A DNA stretch of 64,000 nt from Dryas octopetala (taxonomy: Eukaryota > Streptophyta > Magnoliopsida > Rosales > Rosaceae): contig OY992833.1 of assembly GCA_963921425.1 (NCBI GenBank), positions 15,913,738 through 15,977,737 on the forward strand, given 5' to 3'. The notes beneath the pieces were generated by a model. That model did no database searches. It was not told the origin of the DNA and worked only from the letters and a program-made list of their open reading frames with translations. Each line of letters starts with the position of its first letter. Position 1 is the stretch's first letter. The position numbers were made by a program, and so were the translations under genes. This document shows, piece after piece, positions 1-12,179 of this stretch.

Positions 1-830
1 TAAGATTTTGTTAAAAGACTGTTAGAAATTAGAATGATTAAGCCTGTTACAAGTTTAGTTAGTATTGTTGATTGAGTCAGTTGTATAGTGCAGACTATAA
101 AAGCATAACTCTCACTGTAGAATGTATCAGTTTCATATTGAATGAAAGCTATTCCTCAATTTCTGGGTTATTTGAATTTCTCTCAAGTTTTCTTTGAATA
201 TTAACATGGTATCAGAGCCTTCACAAGGATAACACACACACTTCCACTGTTCCACTCCTTCAACCCCGATTGACTGTGTACATCCAGTTCTAACTCAAGT
301 TGCTCTTGGTATTCTCTCTGTTTTTCACACGCATTAGCCCTACTCTAATTAATTCCACATCTTGGTTACTTCTTCATCTTGAAATTTCAATTATGTTCTG
401 ATTTCTACACTTCAATCTTGACAATCTTCTTTTCTTGAAGATTCCCAATATTGGAAACTCTTTTTCTTGAAAACTCAGTCTTGAATATTCCCAACCCTCT
501 ACCAAATTCAACTAAATTCTTCAAAAACCTGCAATGACTTCGCTTTCATCACCAATTTCTTTGCTACCCAACATTTGCAACCTAGCTAGTTACTGTAAGA
601 CTTGATGACACGAATTATGTAACATGGAATTTTCAACTTGAGTCCATGTTAGAAGGACATGAGTCCCTTCTGGGATTCATGGATGGGTGTATTTATTGTC
701 CACCACAATACATGATTACTGAATAAATTGGATAAATACTGAGGTCACTCAAGAATACAAGGAATGGAAGAAACATGATAGACTCTCATATCTCTGATTA
801 ACATTGTGTTTGAGCGGATTTATAGTAGTG
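1..830 (+). mobile_element. Decayed Copia LTR-retrotransposon, 5' end (LTR end, PBS, gag remnant)
   Basis: Bases 1-206 read as the end of an LTR closing in ..TTAACA. Immediately after it, 207-219 is TGGTATCAGAGCC, the usual Copia primer-binding site for the initiator tRNA-Met. From about 535 a gag-like reading frame starts and carries recognisable Copia gag text (DDTNYVTWNF, LLGFMDG, CPPQY) near 600-720. It is broken by stops and frameshifts from about 720, and similarity fades by about 830. No protease, integrase, reverse transcriptase or second LTR follows, so this is a truncated relic. The left LTR continues outside the window. Confidence 0.75.
207..219 (+). other. Primer-binding site of the Copia relic
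   Basis: TGGTATCAGAGCC directly follows the LTR end. It matches the common plant Copia primer-binding motif complementary to the 3' end of initiator tRNA-Met. Confidence 0.75.
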
Positions 831-1052
831 ATCGAGATTAAGCCCCACCTGTTGGGGCTCCAAGGATTAAGTTGAAAACAATATCGATGCAACAGAGGGG
901 TCCAAAAGACGTGGGTCCTCAACACAATGAGAGTTTGAATTTTATTCCTCCTTTGAACAAAAAAAAAAATATAGTAATAAAGTTTACCAAACCTGTTTGA
1001 TCGAATACTCTACTACTTGGGGTACTAAAACAGGATGCATAATTATCAGAAA

Positions 1053-4000
1053 TTAGGCACAGCCATAGAAGAACCGCCTAGAATCCGTAGCACTTTCATC
1101 TTCTTCATCTATGGAAACATTGTCTAATCCTTGGTTGAAAGACTCTGCATGGCTTGGCAAGTTGCCCCCATCAGGTGAAGCTTGACCTCCTCCAGCATTT
1201 CTTACTGAAGAAACATTTACATGATCATGAGTTGCTTCAGTTTGCGGGGAGGTTTGATCCGGATGGATGGAATTCGAAGCAGGCCAGTGTTTGTAGAGAA
1301 AATAAAGTATATATATTAAGCATGAAGAAATTGAAATGACTGCTGTGATGATGAAGAGGCCTCCAAAGCTGTACACACTTAGACTTGGATTTTCTAAAGA
1401 GAATGTGGAACTTGGGTCTTGACATTTGGTTTCGTATGCAAAATACTTACGCTGTAGTTCTTCCATTTTCTCATGATCTTGAGTTACATTCAAGATTGCC
1501 CTTGAAATGTAAGCAACAAGTGGGGACCCTAGTGGGAAGGCCTGACATAGAAAATGCAATTTCCTCATGTTTATGGCCTCATACATCAATAAAATACGAG
1601 TTAATGATCTTGATTTACAGTACGAAAATAAAATGTACTAGACCATTGGTTTGGTAAGAGACATTAATATTATATTATATTATATACATAGAGAGAGAAC
1701 TTTATCAAGTAAGATGTTTACTTTATGAAAAGTAAGAATATTATTTTCGCTAGATACCACCCAGCAATGTAGTTCAATGATCGGAACCGTTTATTTTTAG
1801 GTCATTTTTTCAAGTGTAACCTCAGTAAAAAAAATCAGTCAAATCAGTAATTTTATAGTCCTCTAAATTGTGTAGATAAACACATGCAGTCCATTAAGTG
1901 AAGTGATGTTAACAGTAACAAATTGGCTAAACAATTTCTAATTTGACTAATTTTTTTGTAAGGGTGATCTATGAATAATGTCCTAAAATATGACGGTTTC
2001 GATCATTGTATTGTAGGTCCTAAGAGGATGTTCTTGTATGTATATAACAAGAAGCACCTTGTATAAAACAATCAACTGAATTGAAAACTATTTACCAATT
2101 GATTATCATCACTAAATTGGAAAGTATTGTGTTTGTCTATTTATTTGATTACGTACAATTAGATGTCTAAATGGTTTCAAATATGTTATTTGCATGAATG
2201 ATTCTTGATTAGAGACTTAATCCATGCATGAATCCAAAAAGATGAAGAGACTCACAAAGCCAAATCCGTCAGTCTTGTAAGTTGGTCCAACGACTGTGTA
2301 TCCAGAACAGTACTTAGCGAGGAAGAGCTTAACGTAGGGGATTTCATCAAAGATAGCATCAACCCCGCCATTGTTGCTTCCTTTGCTCAATGCTTGATGA
2401 TAGTCCTCTGGGAATCTGTAATACCTTAGCTTTTTCTCGTCAAAGTTTAACTGGGTTGTTAAAAGCCCCCTCACAAAGGAATTCTTTTGGTATCCAACAA
2501 ACATACCATTTCGTCTGAGCTCGTTTACATCAGCAACTGTTGGCTGCAACCTCTCTACAGTCAACATCGAGGCTAAGCTCGCAGTGTAACTCTGTGTTAG
2601 GATGAGTACCACAAAAATCCATATGATCACCACAAGTCTTGTCCAGTTGTTGACCACCTTCTCCTCTGATACGTAGATATATATGATCATGAAAATAGTT
2701 AAATACAAAATCACAAGCTAGTTTGCAATGTAATAATTAATCTATATTTGGAGAAGGATTCGGAGAAGAATGGTATTTTAGATCAAAAGAGTTCTTTTGG
2801 AAAATAATTAACCTTCCTTTCTTTTTCTCATGACTTGTCAAGAGCTTAGCATACTAAATAAAATTATTTGTATCACATTTACGAACTAATTGTTTTTGTG
2901 AATGAGTCTCATGTGATTAGTACGTAAATATAGTACATGTAAATGAGCAATTATATATAAAGTAGGTTGGTAGAAGAGAGACTTACTATGCGCAAAAACA
3001 AGAGTCGAAAAAGAGAACCAAAGAGTTGTGGCAAGTTGTTGCTTTCGTGAACCACTAAACTCCATGTTCTTACGATGTTCCAAAACCCATACTACAAGAC
3101 CTGTAAAGATGAAGGCACCCCCAGTTGTTAACCAAAGATCCCAACTTAGAGGTTTTAGGAAAATCCAAATATTCTTTCTTTCATTGTCTCTAACTTTCAC
3201 TACCATCCATACGCCAGATTCAGAATAAGGTAATGTAAAATCAACAAAAGATGTTCTATTTGCAATTATTGTTGTATCTCCCACCACAGCATCAAATTTC
3301 TGCATTTCCATGTCCACACATGCATGCGCCAGCCAAATGAGAGTATGAGTATCATTAACATAAAACATGTATAAATGAAAAGGGGATGAAGTTAAAAAGT
3401 GAACAAATAAAAGATCAATTAATCGAACACACCTTCAGCTTAATCTGGTAAAGAAGGTCATCATAAGTCCCTGCACCCTCTCTTGATGAACCATTCGTGA
3501 AAGGAATAAACTTGTGTGGAACTGCAAATGGCATTCTTTCTAAGGCAGCGAGGAAGACATCATATGAGAACCCTGAGAAGCTCTTAGGCTCATTGGTATG
3601 AGGAAACCACTCTATTTTCATAAACTCATTAAAACTATCAGCTGTTACTGGTACCCCAATCCTTAACTTGTTACCAGCTCTAACAGGTATAACCCAACCC
3701 TTTGGTGCAATACTTGTGTTTCCAGGCCAGATAGGTGCTATTATATTAATAAACTGATAATGATCAAGCATGGAATTAGAAGTTGAGTTTGCTACTAATT
3801 TACCAGATTTCACTAAACCATCAAATGTTTCTTTGTTGGGGGTCCAATATCCAATCACTGTCTCTCCCTTATTACTTCTCACATTGATTATTTCAAAGGA
3901 TGCAGGTTGCAACTGTCCATCAATCAATTTGAATTTCCCACTTAGGCCTTCAAATTCAGTATCTAGCAATGCTTTGAGAAGCCTTGGACCTGATTCAGAG

Positions 4001-6081
4001 ACACTTAGGCCTAAGAGTTCATGACTTGCATTTTTTTCATTATTCTTTTGCTGCATTAAAGCACTAGAATTCAACTGCCCAACAAATTCTGCAGCCTTTG
4101 CTAATGCACAGACTGTATCATATGCCCACAAACCAATGAGGCTTATCTTAGAAGTACTGATCGATCATCTGCTTTGTCTTGTCAATCTTGGGTGATCTCT
4201 TTAGTTTCCATCTCATCCTGAAATCTTCAAGACGTTTTGACTTCGGTAAATAGGGCCTTACTCCAAGCACACCTTCCATTGAATCAATGACCTTTCCCTC
4301 TGGATGTAATAAAGTTGATAATCCAGCAGTTATGATCCATGCATATCCTTCATTCATCATGCCAGCCTCTTTTGCTAGCACAAAGAGGTCGGACCCAAGA
4401 GAAGGAGTCATATGCACCAAGAACACTCTTGTCTCCATTGCCATTAACTTGTTAAGCTCTTTCAAAATTTGTAAGGGACTGGATGTTGGAGAAATGACAC
4501 TTCTGTAAGGGACCTTCGTATCGATTTGTTGAAAGCCATCTGTGATGCAGGGAATCAGACCATTTCCATATTCTGTGTCTTCGTAGATTAGGACAACTTC
4601 GCGCCATCCATATGCTTTAATAATGGATGTGATGGCTTTTACCTGAGAGGAGTCATCTAGAGCTGTTCGAATGAAAAAACGGCTTTGGGTTGGAGACAGA
4701 GAAGGGCTTGTAGCTGAAAATGAAATAATGGGAATTTGAGCTTTGTCTCCAAGATTTATCACAAACTTAGCTTGGTTTGACGTTTGGGGCCCTATAATAG
4801 CGTGGACTTCTTCATTCTTCATCAAATCTAAAGCTGCAAATCATACAAATGATGCATGAACCGGAAACGTTTGTCAATTCTAACATTGGGAAAGATTCGC
4901 CACATTGTTTGAAGGATTAAAAATTTGGATAGAAGTACACAGATATTGCACCACATCTAATAACTCAGCCTATTTTTATTTCTTTTACAATAGTACTTCT
5001 ACAACAGAGGACCCTTTTATCGACAAATAACTTTTGTAACTGGAAAAAATATCAAATGGGAGAGATTCGCCTCTCATTTGTAGGCTAATCTATTCGTTAA
5101 CTGTCAGAAAGATGTATATAAGTAAAATGATATTGCATCAAATCTAGTAACTCTAGTGAAATTTGATTCTTTTACAACAATACAACAGGTGACCCTCTTA
5201 GCAACAAATAACTTTTGTCACTAAAAAAATATTGCCCCTAAAAATGATTATTATTAATCCTTAACTTTTCAAAAAATCCTTCATCAATGGTTGTAAGTCA
5301 CTAATTAATTTATCTCAATCTTTTCGACCTTGGTTCCGTAAAGAATTTAGAAAATCTAAAACCTAGAGTAGTATTTGAGTTCTCATTGAGAAGTGCTTGA
5401 AGTCCCCTCAAATAATGCTACTCAAGGAGGATTCGAGCATTTCTCAATGGGAGCTCTCATGTAGTACTTGAAAGTTAGATTTCTAAATTTCTAAAAAATT
5501 GGCTAAAAGTCTTTAAATAAACAAATTTGGGCTAATTTTTCAAGTTTCTCTTGTTTTTCAGAAGCACTATATAGTTTCAGAGAATAGTGCTAAAAGGTTT
5601 AACGTTATCAGAAGTTTGAAAACATGGTAAGGAATCGTTTTTAATTAGATGAGTATATATAATCAGCAAATAAAATTTTTAAAATTATATGAACTTCAAA
5701 GCAGCAAAAAGAAAATGAGTACAATTAGCAACTTATGAAAATTTAAATAATCAGCTAATTAAATTTATGAAAATTATGGAAATGAGTGTACGTACCTGCA
5801 GATGCTGCAGCAACAACATCATTCCTAGAGTCCTTGACAGTAAGAGTGAGGTTTGTTCGATAGTTAGCATTTGCAGCATAGAAATCAGAGAGTGCCATGG
5901 ATATGTATCTTTGAGCCATCTTCCCAACCGGAGAATCCAAGTCAAGAATTACTCCCACACGCATCATTTGCTTCGACATTGCTGTTGTTCCATTTTCATC
6001 AACCGTTGAGGATTTTGCATGTAAGAGGCCGAATTCTAACGATAAGAAGAAGAATATCACGAGGGCAATCTTGTTCGCCAT
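1053..6081 (-). CDS. Glutamate receptor-like (GLR) cation channel, clade II type, one frameshift
   Basis: Five exons on the minus strand: 6081-5796, 4833-3433, 3299-2987, 2665-2256 and 1541-1053, with GT-AG introns in matching phase; about 960 codons, the usual GLR length. Order: signal peptide (MANKIALVIFFFL..), amino-terminal ligand-binding domain (HAIIGPQTSNQAKF), S1 ligand domain (LRIGVPV..FSGFSYDVF), M1 (LWLTTGGAFIFTGLVVWVL), pore segment (LWFSFSTLVFAH), M3 (VVLILTQSYTASL), S2 and M4 (VYSFGGLFIITAV), then a cytosolic tail. GLRs form amino-acid-gated, Ca2+-permeable channels in plant membranes. LILTQSYTASL after the pore fits clade II. Exon 2 has one frame change: the upstream frame stops at 4150-4148, and the frame encoding GLWAYD opens only after a stop at 4167-4165, so a one-base indel lies within 4148-4167. 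It is either a sequence error or a young lesion. A TATA-like TATTTAA lies about 25-30 bases before the ATG. The gene is part of a decayed tandem array with the copies at 9.8 and 28-31.6 kb. Confidence 0.88.
1765..2018. mobile_element. MITE with long inverted repeats in the last GLR intron
   Basis: The left arm (AATGTAGTTCAATGATCGG..) and the reverse complement of the right arm (ACAATACAATGATCGAAACC..) match over about 90 bases. No coding potential. It lies in the intron between GLR exons 4 and 5. The same arm sequence recurs at 7142, so it is a family. Ends are approximate and no TSD is clear. Confidence 0.65.
5342..5492. repeat. Imperfect inverted repeat in GLR intron 1 (MITE-like)
   Basis: The arms at about 5342-5405 and 5430-5492 are inverted copies. 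Shared blocks include TCATTGAGAAGTGCTTGAA on the left against CCATTGAGAAATGCTCGAA on the right arm complement. It is about 150 bp, non-coding, and lies inside the first intron of the GLR gene. No TSD could be assigned. Confidence 0.5.
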
Positions 6082-7141
6082 AGAAGCAAAGCTCGAATGC
6101 TATATGCTTAAATATTCATGTGCTGGCTTTTCTTTCTTTGTTGTTGGTACGAAGTAGTGATTAATTAAGCTTTAATACAGCTTCTCGTACTTGATTCATT
6201 GGCAATGCAAGTTGGTTAATGTGAACATAATTTCGACAATATTGACAAAGGAAAATTAAGCTAGAGAAGAGAACAAATATAATCCGGCCTTTATAGAAAA
6301 CGTACGTATTTGAATATTTGATGCGTATTACATACTCAATATTACCACCTTGTTGCAAAAGTCCCATATGTAATAGTACAACCCAATGCTCACGCATTGG
6401 CCCAAAGTCTTGGATTGAAAAGACACGTACTCATTAATTTTGATTCAATTATTTATATTGCAAATTATTATTTTGGTCCATGTAGTTTAGTGGTTATTTT
6501 AATTTTGTCTCTGTTATATTAATTTTTTTAATCTAGTTTTCATAGTTTAAAGACAGCAAGATGGGAGGAAGGTTACTGTCACTTAACACCTGTTCTGTTA
6601 CTCATTGACATCCAATAGATCGCAAAAACATTATATATATTTATATGAATGTCCTTTAATTTATGTGAAAAGTTTTTTTTTTTTTTTTTTTGGGTTACAA
6701 GGAATCGAAACCTAGCTTCGACCTATCAATCCTAACTCATTATTTCACCTTCCTTCACAACTCAGGATATTCTTAAGGCTTTATGTGTAAAGTTAATACA
6801 CCAACACAAAGACATAAAAGTAAAAGAAAAAAAGAATATATTACATCTACTGATCTAAATTTTTTAATTCTTTTATCATTCAGTTACACCATGTTAGTAG
6901 CTGAAATTAACATCTCCTTCAATTAAAAAATAATTAATCAAAAGATTCAAAAGTTTGTTGATTTAATAGTCAAAAAGTAGTTGATTGATCAGTACATACA
7001 TGCATGTTGACCATAATATATTGTATATACTACATGTTACTTTTGATGGTATGCCATGGATATAGAGAAATGCTAGCTAGTTGCCTTCTACATTTTTGTG
7101 CCTTCTTTTTGTGCTTTTTTTCTTTTCTCGTTTCTATTCTA
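6082..7141. other. Upstream flank of the GLR gene, no gene seen
   Basis: AT-rich DNA upstream of the minus-strand GLR start. It has a poly-T run near 6670-6689. The reading frame at 6161-6397 (-) has no recognisable similarity. Part of it should act as the GLR promoter, but only the weak TATTTAA near 6106 could be suggested. Confidence 0.5.
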
Positions 7142-7395
7142 CAGTGTAATTTGATGATCGAAACCTTTATTTTCTAGACCACCAAAAGATCATCTCTACA
7201 CAAAGTTAACTAAATCATAAATCATTTAGTTATACAACTATTATCAAATAAATAGACGGTTTTTATAACAATTAGATTCACCGTCTATTTATTTGATAAT
7301 ATATGTTAAATGTTAAACGATTTTTTATTTGATTAATTTTTTGTAGATATGGTTTTTAAAGTATGATATAGAAAGTTATTAGTTTCGGCCGGTCA
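7142..7395. mobile_element. MITE of the same family as the one in the GLR intron
   Basis: The left end (AGTGTAATTTGATGATCGAAACC) matches the left arm of the element at 1765, and the two outer arms are imperfect inverted copies over about 80 bases. The centre is a perfect 22-bp hairpin (7239-7260 with 7280-7301). Non-coding; ends approximate. Confidence 0.6.
7239..7301. repeat. Perfect 22-bp inverted repeat (hairpin)
   Basis: TTATCAAATAAATAGACGGT at 7241-7260 is exactly complementary to 7280-7299, and pairing extends two more bases outward. The loop is 19 bases. It sits at the centre of the surrounding MITE. Confidence 0.85.
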
Positions 7396-7444
7396 TGAGA
7401 ATTTATTGCGGGATGGAGAAAAGAAAATAGAAGACACAAAAAAA

Positions 7445-7640
7445 GGGCTCTTCCATTAAGGTATATCTCATTTTACGCATAATGAGGTATGGCTTGTAAG
7501 ACTCACTCCGCATTAGAATTCAATAATTAGAGCCGTCTATTTTCTAATTCTCAATTTAAGGATCATCCTTACAAAAGTTTAAATAAATTGAAAATCATTT
7601 AACCATTTGATTAAATGATCATCATTTCAAGTGTTTACCA
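7445..7640. mobile_element. Truncated MITE copy (one arm of the 10351-10678 family)
   Basis: GGTATATCTCATTTTACGC.. followed by GGACTCACT-like and GCATTAGAATTCAATAATTA blocks matches the left arm of the complete element at 10351-10678 in the same order. The second arm is missing here. Ends approximate. Confidence 0.5.
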
Positions 7641-9522
7641 AAACCACTATGTTCGTTCATTTATTCTACCACAATAGTTACCAATCCAAGAATATCTTCT
7701 CATAAGAATCGTAACATCTTTTTGATTTTCTCTTTCAAACTCTCTTTTTGTTTGGAGAACGGTGTAAGGGAATTTCAAACCCAATTTATAATCTAATACC
7801 AAGTGCCAATAAAAAGGATCTAAAAAGCTGATCAAACAGTTCAGCATGGCCCACTACTAATCCTGCACCCATGTTGTCTCCACTTAACCATTTAGGTCTA
7901 CCATTCAGGTGAAATTAGGCCTAGCGGACCTTTTTAGGTGTGAGATTTTAACTTTTTATCTCAAAAGGCTTTAGTATTATTAGTAGTGAATCTCCGACTT
8001 ATATCTTATTAATTTTTTAGTCACTTTTCCTATGTGAAATTTATTTTCACATTCATTGACTTATATCGAGCCACAAAACGTTGAAGTATCCAGCCTTAAG
8101 ACTCATTCTATCTAATTGATCCAACTTTCCAAAGATCGATCTTCACTTTCCAAAGATCGATCTTCACTTTCCAAACATGATTTTCTCCTTGAATTAGCCT
8201 CCACAACTCAACAAGTGGCCCAGTTACGATTAGAAGAATTCTCTTATGCATAATGTGAGTTGTGGAATCAAATGAGAGTCAGCAGAATCCATGTGAAATG
8301 AGAGTACGTCACATTCTGCACGGATTCCACATTTTGTATTCTACATGAATTCTAAATTTTTTATCGCGCGCGCACCAAAATATTGCTCATGCATGTAGTA
8401 TAGAGATTCCTTATTCAGTTATTCCACACGGCTTTTTTTGTTTTTTTGGCGACTAGCTTATTCCACACGGCTTTGAAGTACTCATTAATGGTGGAATTTA
8501 ATTGGTTGTACTTAACTCTTTAACAGCAAGATATAATAGCTGGCTTGATAGCTATATTCTTAAGTGGTGAGAAAAGACATCCCCGATATTTTGGAAGACA
8601 ACGCAGATCTGAGGACATAATTCATTAAGAAATGTGGTCCAGCATATATGCTTGCAGTACTCGATCGGTTAGTGAATAGTGATTTATTTTGTTAGTATCA
8701 GTATATAATTTGGGAGCTTCATGTTGTATATATTAGCCAAACAGCTACCACACACATGTACAGAAGCCTTCTCTCGTGAGCACCGGTCTGGTTCGGAGTC
8801 GAATACTATTTGGCGATACATGATATTCATTTTATTTTAAAATATTCTTATACGATGATATATGATACCCATCTTATACGAAAATGTCTTCATGTATATA
8901 TGGAATGAGCACTTTGGGACATTCTGGTATAGAGTGTGCATCATGTATCATCGCGCGTATGGTTTCCTGATTTAGATCAAGTCCTCACAACCTAGGTGCT
9001 CACGTGAGAATTTTCGTACATATATATATTTATTTATTTATTTATTATACTAATTTGTACTAATTTATACCTCAAAACCAGATACACATACATTTTCAGA
9101 GAAATCCAAAAAGGACCCCCTAATGAGAAGGATACTCCGGACATATTTATTAACTAATTAGGATTGTTGGATTTAATTACATTTTGAAGTTATTATGAGT
9201 ATCATTAATTAAATTAAGTGATTATGGAATCCAAAAACTGGACCCAGATACCATGACTGAGAGTAACAAGCTGGACGACAGCTAGTATACTCAGCCAGAG
9301 CCCAGAGCTTAGTTTCTAAATTAGACTTTTCAGCTCAAGAAGATATACATAGGTTTTAAGTTGGCTTAGACTTTTCAGCTTTGGATATTAACCATCAAAT
9401 ATATATCAAAATCTCATCCATAAAATTTGAACAAGAAACATCTCCAACAAATTAGAGACTAATGCCATTAGGCCCATTAGACAAAAAAGTCTGTAAGATG
9501 AAATTCTTGGACTGACTGATTG
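7641..9522. other. Intergenic DNA between GLR copies, no gene seen
   Basis: AT-rich. Two small local duplications are visible: a unit containing CTTTCCAAAGATCGATCTTCA repeated at about 8127-8176, and TTATTCCACACGGCTTT repeated at about 8411 and 8459. No recognisable coding sequence. Confidence 0.5.
8127..8176. repeat. Short tandem repeat, 21-bp unit, about 2.4 copies
   Basis: CTTTCCAAAGATCGATCTTCA is repeated twice in full, and a partial third copy (CTTTCCAAA) follows. Confidence 0.8.
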
Positions 9523-9841
9523 AGAAGGGTATTTATGATTTGACATGCATTACCTAGAAGCCTTTATGAAGAATGAGTAATGGAGAGAGTCACTTGATTT
9601 GGGAAATTTTCTGAAAAATTAGAAAGTGCATACATGTGGATGTGTGTTCATAAATTGATATATTGTTCATATACTAGGGGGTTTTGTGGAGAATTAATTA
9701 GAGGTCGATCATCTTAGTTTTTCATGACATATCTACTCTCATGCATTATACATGTACCATAGAGTTATAGATATAGCCTATGATAAGTTAGGTACATGAT
9801 GAATCACTATATATGCACACTGATTCATTTTCATAATTATT

Positions 9842-10045
9842 ATTATTGCTCTTCAGTGTCCACTGTTTGCTGGCTGAAAGTCCCTGCAGAATGGTTGATC
9901 TGCATACCATTAGCACCAGGAGGGGATCCTAGGGCTTGATCAGCAGGTTCATGAGCAGCATCTGCAGCATGTCTCTAGATTCTTTTCGCTTCAAATGTTG
10001 CGAAGTGATATGTTTCTTGTCAAAATGATATGCAGATTGAACCAG
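9842..10045 (-). pseudogene. Truncated GLR pseudogene (3' end of last exon only)
   Basis: The minus strand encodes the end of a GLR cytosolic tail closely related to the copy at 28 kb: shared text EPADQA, PPGANGMQINHS and QQTV, ending in a stop at about 9842. Upstream codons in the same frame contain stops, and similarity ends near 10045, so the M4 and ligand-binding exons are absent. The 3' flank (about 9523-9841) also matches the flank of the 28-kb copy (27715-28034), including GTGGATGTGTGTTCATAAATTG, so this is a tandem duplication and not a retrocopy. Confidence 0.8.
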
Positions 10046-10350
10046 TGAATAAGATCAATTCAATCAAAGCATTTTTGGCTATGAGATCATTTCTGGCCTC
10101 AGCTTTGATTTTCTAACAAACCAGGCCCAACTGGGCCTTCAGGTAATGAATCCTGGCTTGAGCCCATTAGTTATGTAAGTGATGCAGGCCCAAATAGGGC
10201 CCTCAGCCGGCCTAACAATCTGATCCAGACTCTAGAGTTGTAAGTGTTACTAGGCTCCATCTTCGCCTTTTGATTGCCTCGTGACCTGATTTGGGCTGCG
10301 GACCCAATTATTGAGCTATTTTTTGTTCAAACAGCAACTAAGACATGTAG
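10046..10350. other. Intergenic DNA after the GLR fragment, no gene seen
   Basis: Contains several GGCCCAA/TTGGGCC-type motifs (10120-10210) but no reading frame or repeat that could be named. Confidence 0.4.
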
Positions 10351-10678
10351 CCCTTCCGACAAGGTATACCTAATCTTAAACATGATGAAGTATAGCTTGT
10401 GGGACTCACTTCGCATTATAATTCGATAATCAAACTCATCTACTTTCTAAGTCTCTATACAAGGATTATCCTTACAAAAAATTAGACATATCAAAAATCG
10501 TGATGACTCTTTAATTAAATGGTTAAATAATTTTTGATTTACTTAATTTTTTGCAAAGATAATTCTTATATAGATACTTAGAAAATAGACAGCTTCGATT
10601 ATTGAATTATAATGCGAAGTGAGTCCCATAAACCATAGATCATCATGTTTAAAATGAGGTATACCTTAACAGAAGGGG
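10351..10678. mobile_element. MITE with about 130-bp terminal inverted repeats
   Basis: It starts CCCTTCCGACAAGGTATACC and ends GGTATACCTTAACAGAAGGG. The arms match for about 130 bases, including ATGATGAAGTATAGCTTGTG and ACTCACTTCGCATTATAATT. About 328 bp, no coding. No clear TSD. Confidence 0.8.
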
Positions 10679-10713
10679 CCTATATATATTATTAGTACTT
10701 CTATTTGGACCAC

Positions 10714-10875
10714 GAGTAATGCTATTTGGACCAAATTAAATGACCAAATAAGAGGGACCAAATGAGGTCACTTGGAGAGATAAGGAGCACATGGAGATGA
10801 GGACCACCTCCCCAAGTGACACCTCACTTGGTTCCTCTCATTTGGTCATTTAATTTGGTCCAAATAGCATTACTC
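10714..10875. mobile_element. Small MITE (162 bp) with about 62-bp inverted repeats
   Basis: GAGTAATGCTATTTGGACCA at the left end is the exact reverse complement of the right end, and the arms pair for about 62 bases with few mismatches. Its terminal TAATGCTA resembles the element at 60555-60745. No convincing TSD. Confidence 0.8.
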
Positions 10876-11123
10876 TTTAAACCACTCTAAACCACTTTTT
10901 TATTTATTTGGAAGGAGAGTTGATCAAAATTGGGTGCATTATAAATAATTATACAGCCCTTCTAAGTTTTCAACTGAGCTAACCAACAACAACCTCAAAA
11001 CCACTTTTTTAACCGCACATTAAATTTTGTTTTTCAAAAACTTCCAATTATGCCGTTAAACCAAACTAAAAACTACAAAAATAATAAATAAAAAACCCAC
11101 CTTCACCCCACCCAGCCAGCAGC

Positions 11124-11131
11124 CACCACAC
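11124..11131. other. Left 8-bp target-site duplication of the hAT element
   Basis: CACCACAC immediately precedes the CAGTG terminus. An identical copy at 27571-27578 follows the other terminus. An 8-bp duplication is the hAT signature. Confidence 0.9.
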
Positions 11132-12161
11132 CAGTGCCGGCTAAGGCCCAAGGCGACCAAGGCACAGGCCTAGGGCCACAAATTTTGAAAGGCCTCCATT
11201 GTCTGATAGTCTACTACTCTACTATTGAAAAAAAAAAAATTTTATAATGGAACTATGGAAGCCTAAAAGCCTCCATCCTTTTCTCTTTGAAAAAAAAAAA
11301 TTTAGGCCTAATATTTTTCTGGAAGCCTACTAGCCTAGTAGCCTACATGCCTTATCCCTACAATTAATGTTGCACACGGCACCTCTACAATTAATGTTGA
11401 TTTCTTGATTGAGTGATTGCTGCACTTGCACAGTTGCACGCCTAAATTAAGCATTAGACTCTACATCTTTTACTTGTTGTCTATTCCTTATTCCCATCAG
11501 ACTCTCTCTCTCCCTCTTCTCTTAATCTCTTAATCTCTTCTAGTTTTCTCTATTCTCTTTGTCTCTCTGACTCTCCTCACTCTCAGTCTCTCTCGTCTAT
11601 ATTCTCTAATAATCTCAACTCTCAATCTTCACAGTTCAAACTCAATAGTCAAGGCTCATTGCCTCATTGGATAACTGGTAAGTTTTTGCTAATTTTTTAT
11701 ATTTGTCATTCGATTTTTGGTTGTTCAAAATTGGTGTGTAAATGTGCAATGATATGATTTTTTATACTAATCAAGATTTTTTTCTTCAAAATTGCAGAGC
11801 CTTTTACTTGTTGAAATTGTAGAGCCATTTACTTGTGGAAATTGCAGTTGAGCAAGGTTTTATTGTTCTTGTATCTCATTAGTTTTTGTTTGTTACTTTG
11901 TTGTTTAATTATCAGTATAAATATCAAATATGTCTAGCAGAAAATTTGAATCAGGGTATGAAAAACTTAAGAAGAAAAAAAGAATAGAAAAACTAATTCA
12001 ATCTCAAAAAGGAGCTCTTGATAAGTTTGTTATTAACAATAAAGAACCAAGTCAATACCCAAATCAAGGACTAAGTCAAGAACCAAATCAAGAGCCAATT
12101 CAAGAACACAACCAAGAACCAAGCCAAGAACAAAACCAAGAACCACACCAAGAACCAAGCC

Positions 12162-12164
12162 AAC
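12162..12164. other. Left 3-bp target-site duplication of the CACTA element
   Basis: AAC precedes the CACTAC terminus, and AAC recurs at 25222-25224 directly after the other terminus. A 3-bp duplication is diagnostic for CACTA (En/Spm). Confidence 0.85.
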
Positions 12165-12179
12165 CACTACAACAATAAA

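Noticed and set aside
4132..4170. An intron to explain the frame change in GLR exon 2
   Set aside because: The change fits within 20 bases, too short for an intron, and the paralog has a continuous exon here.
12000..12178. The Gln/Glu/Pro repeat as a separate small gene
   Set aside because: It continues in frame into the hAT transposase after the CACTA insertion, so it is its N-terminal region; the last residues before the stop are CACTA terminus sequence.
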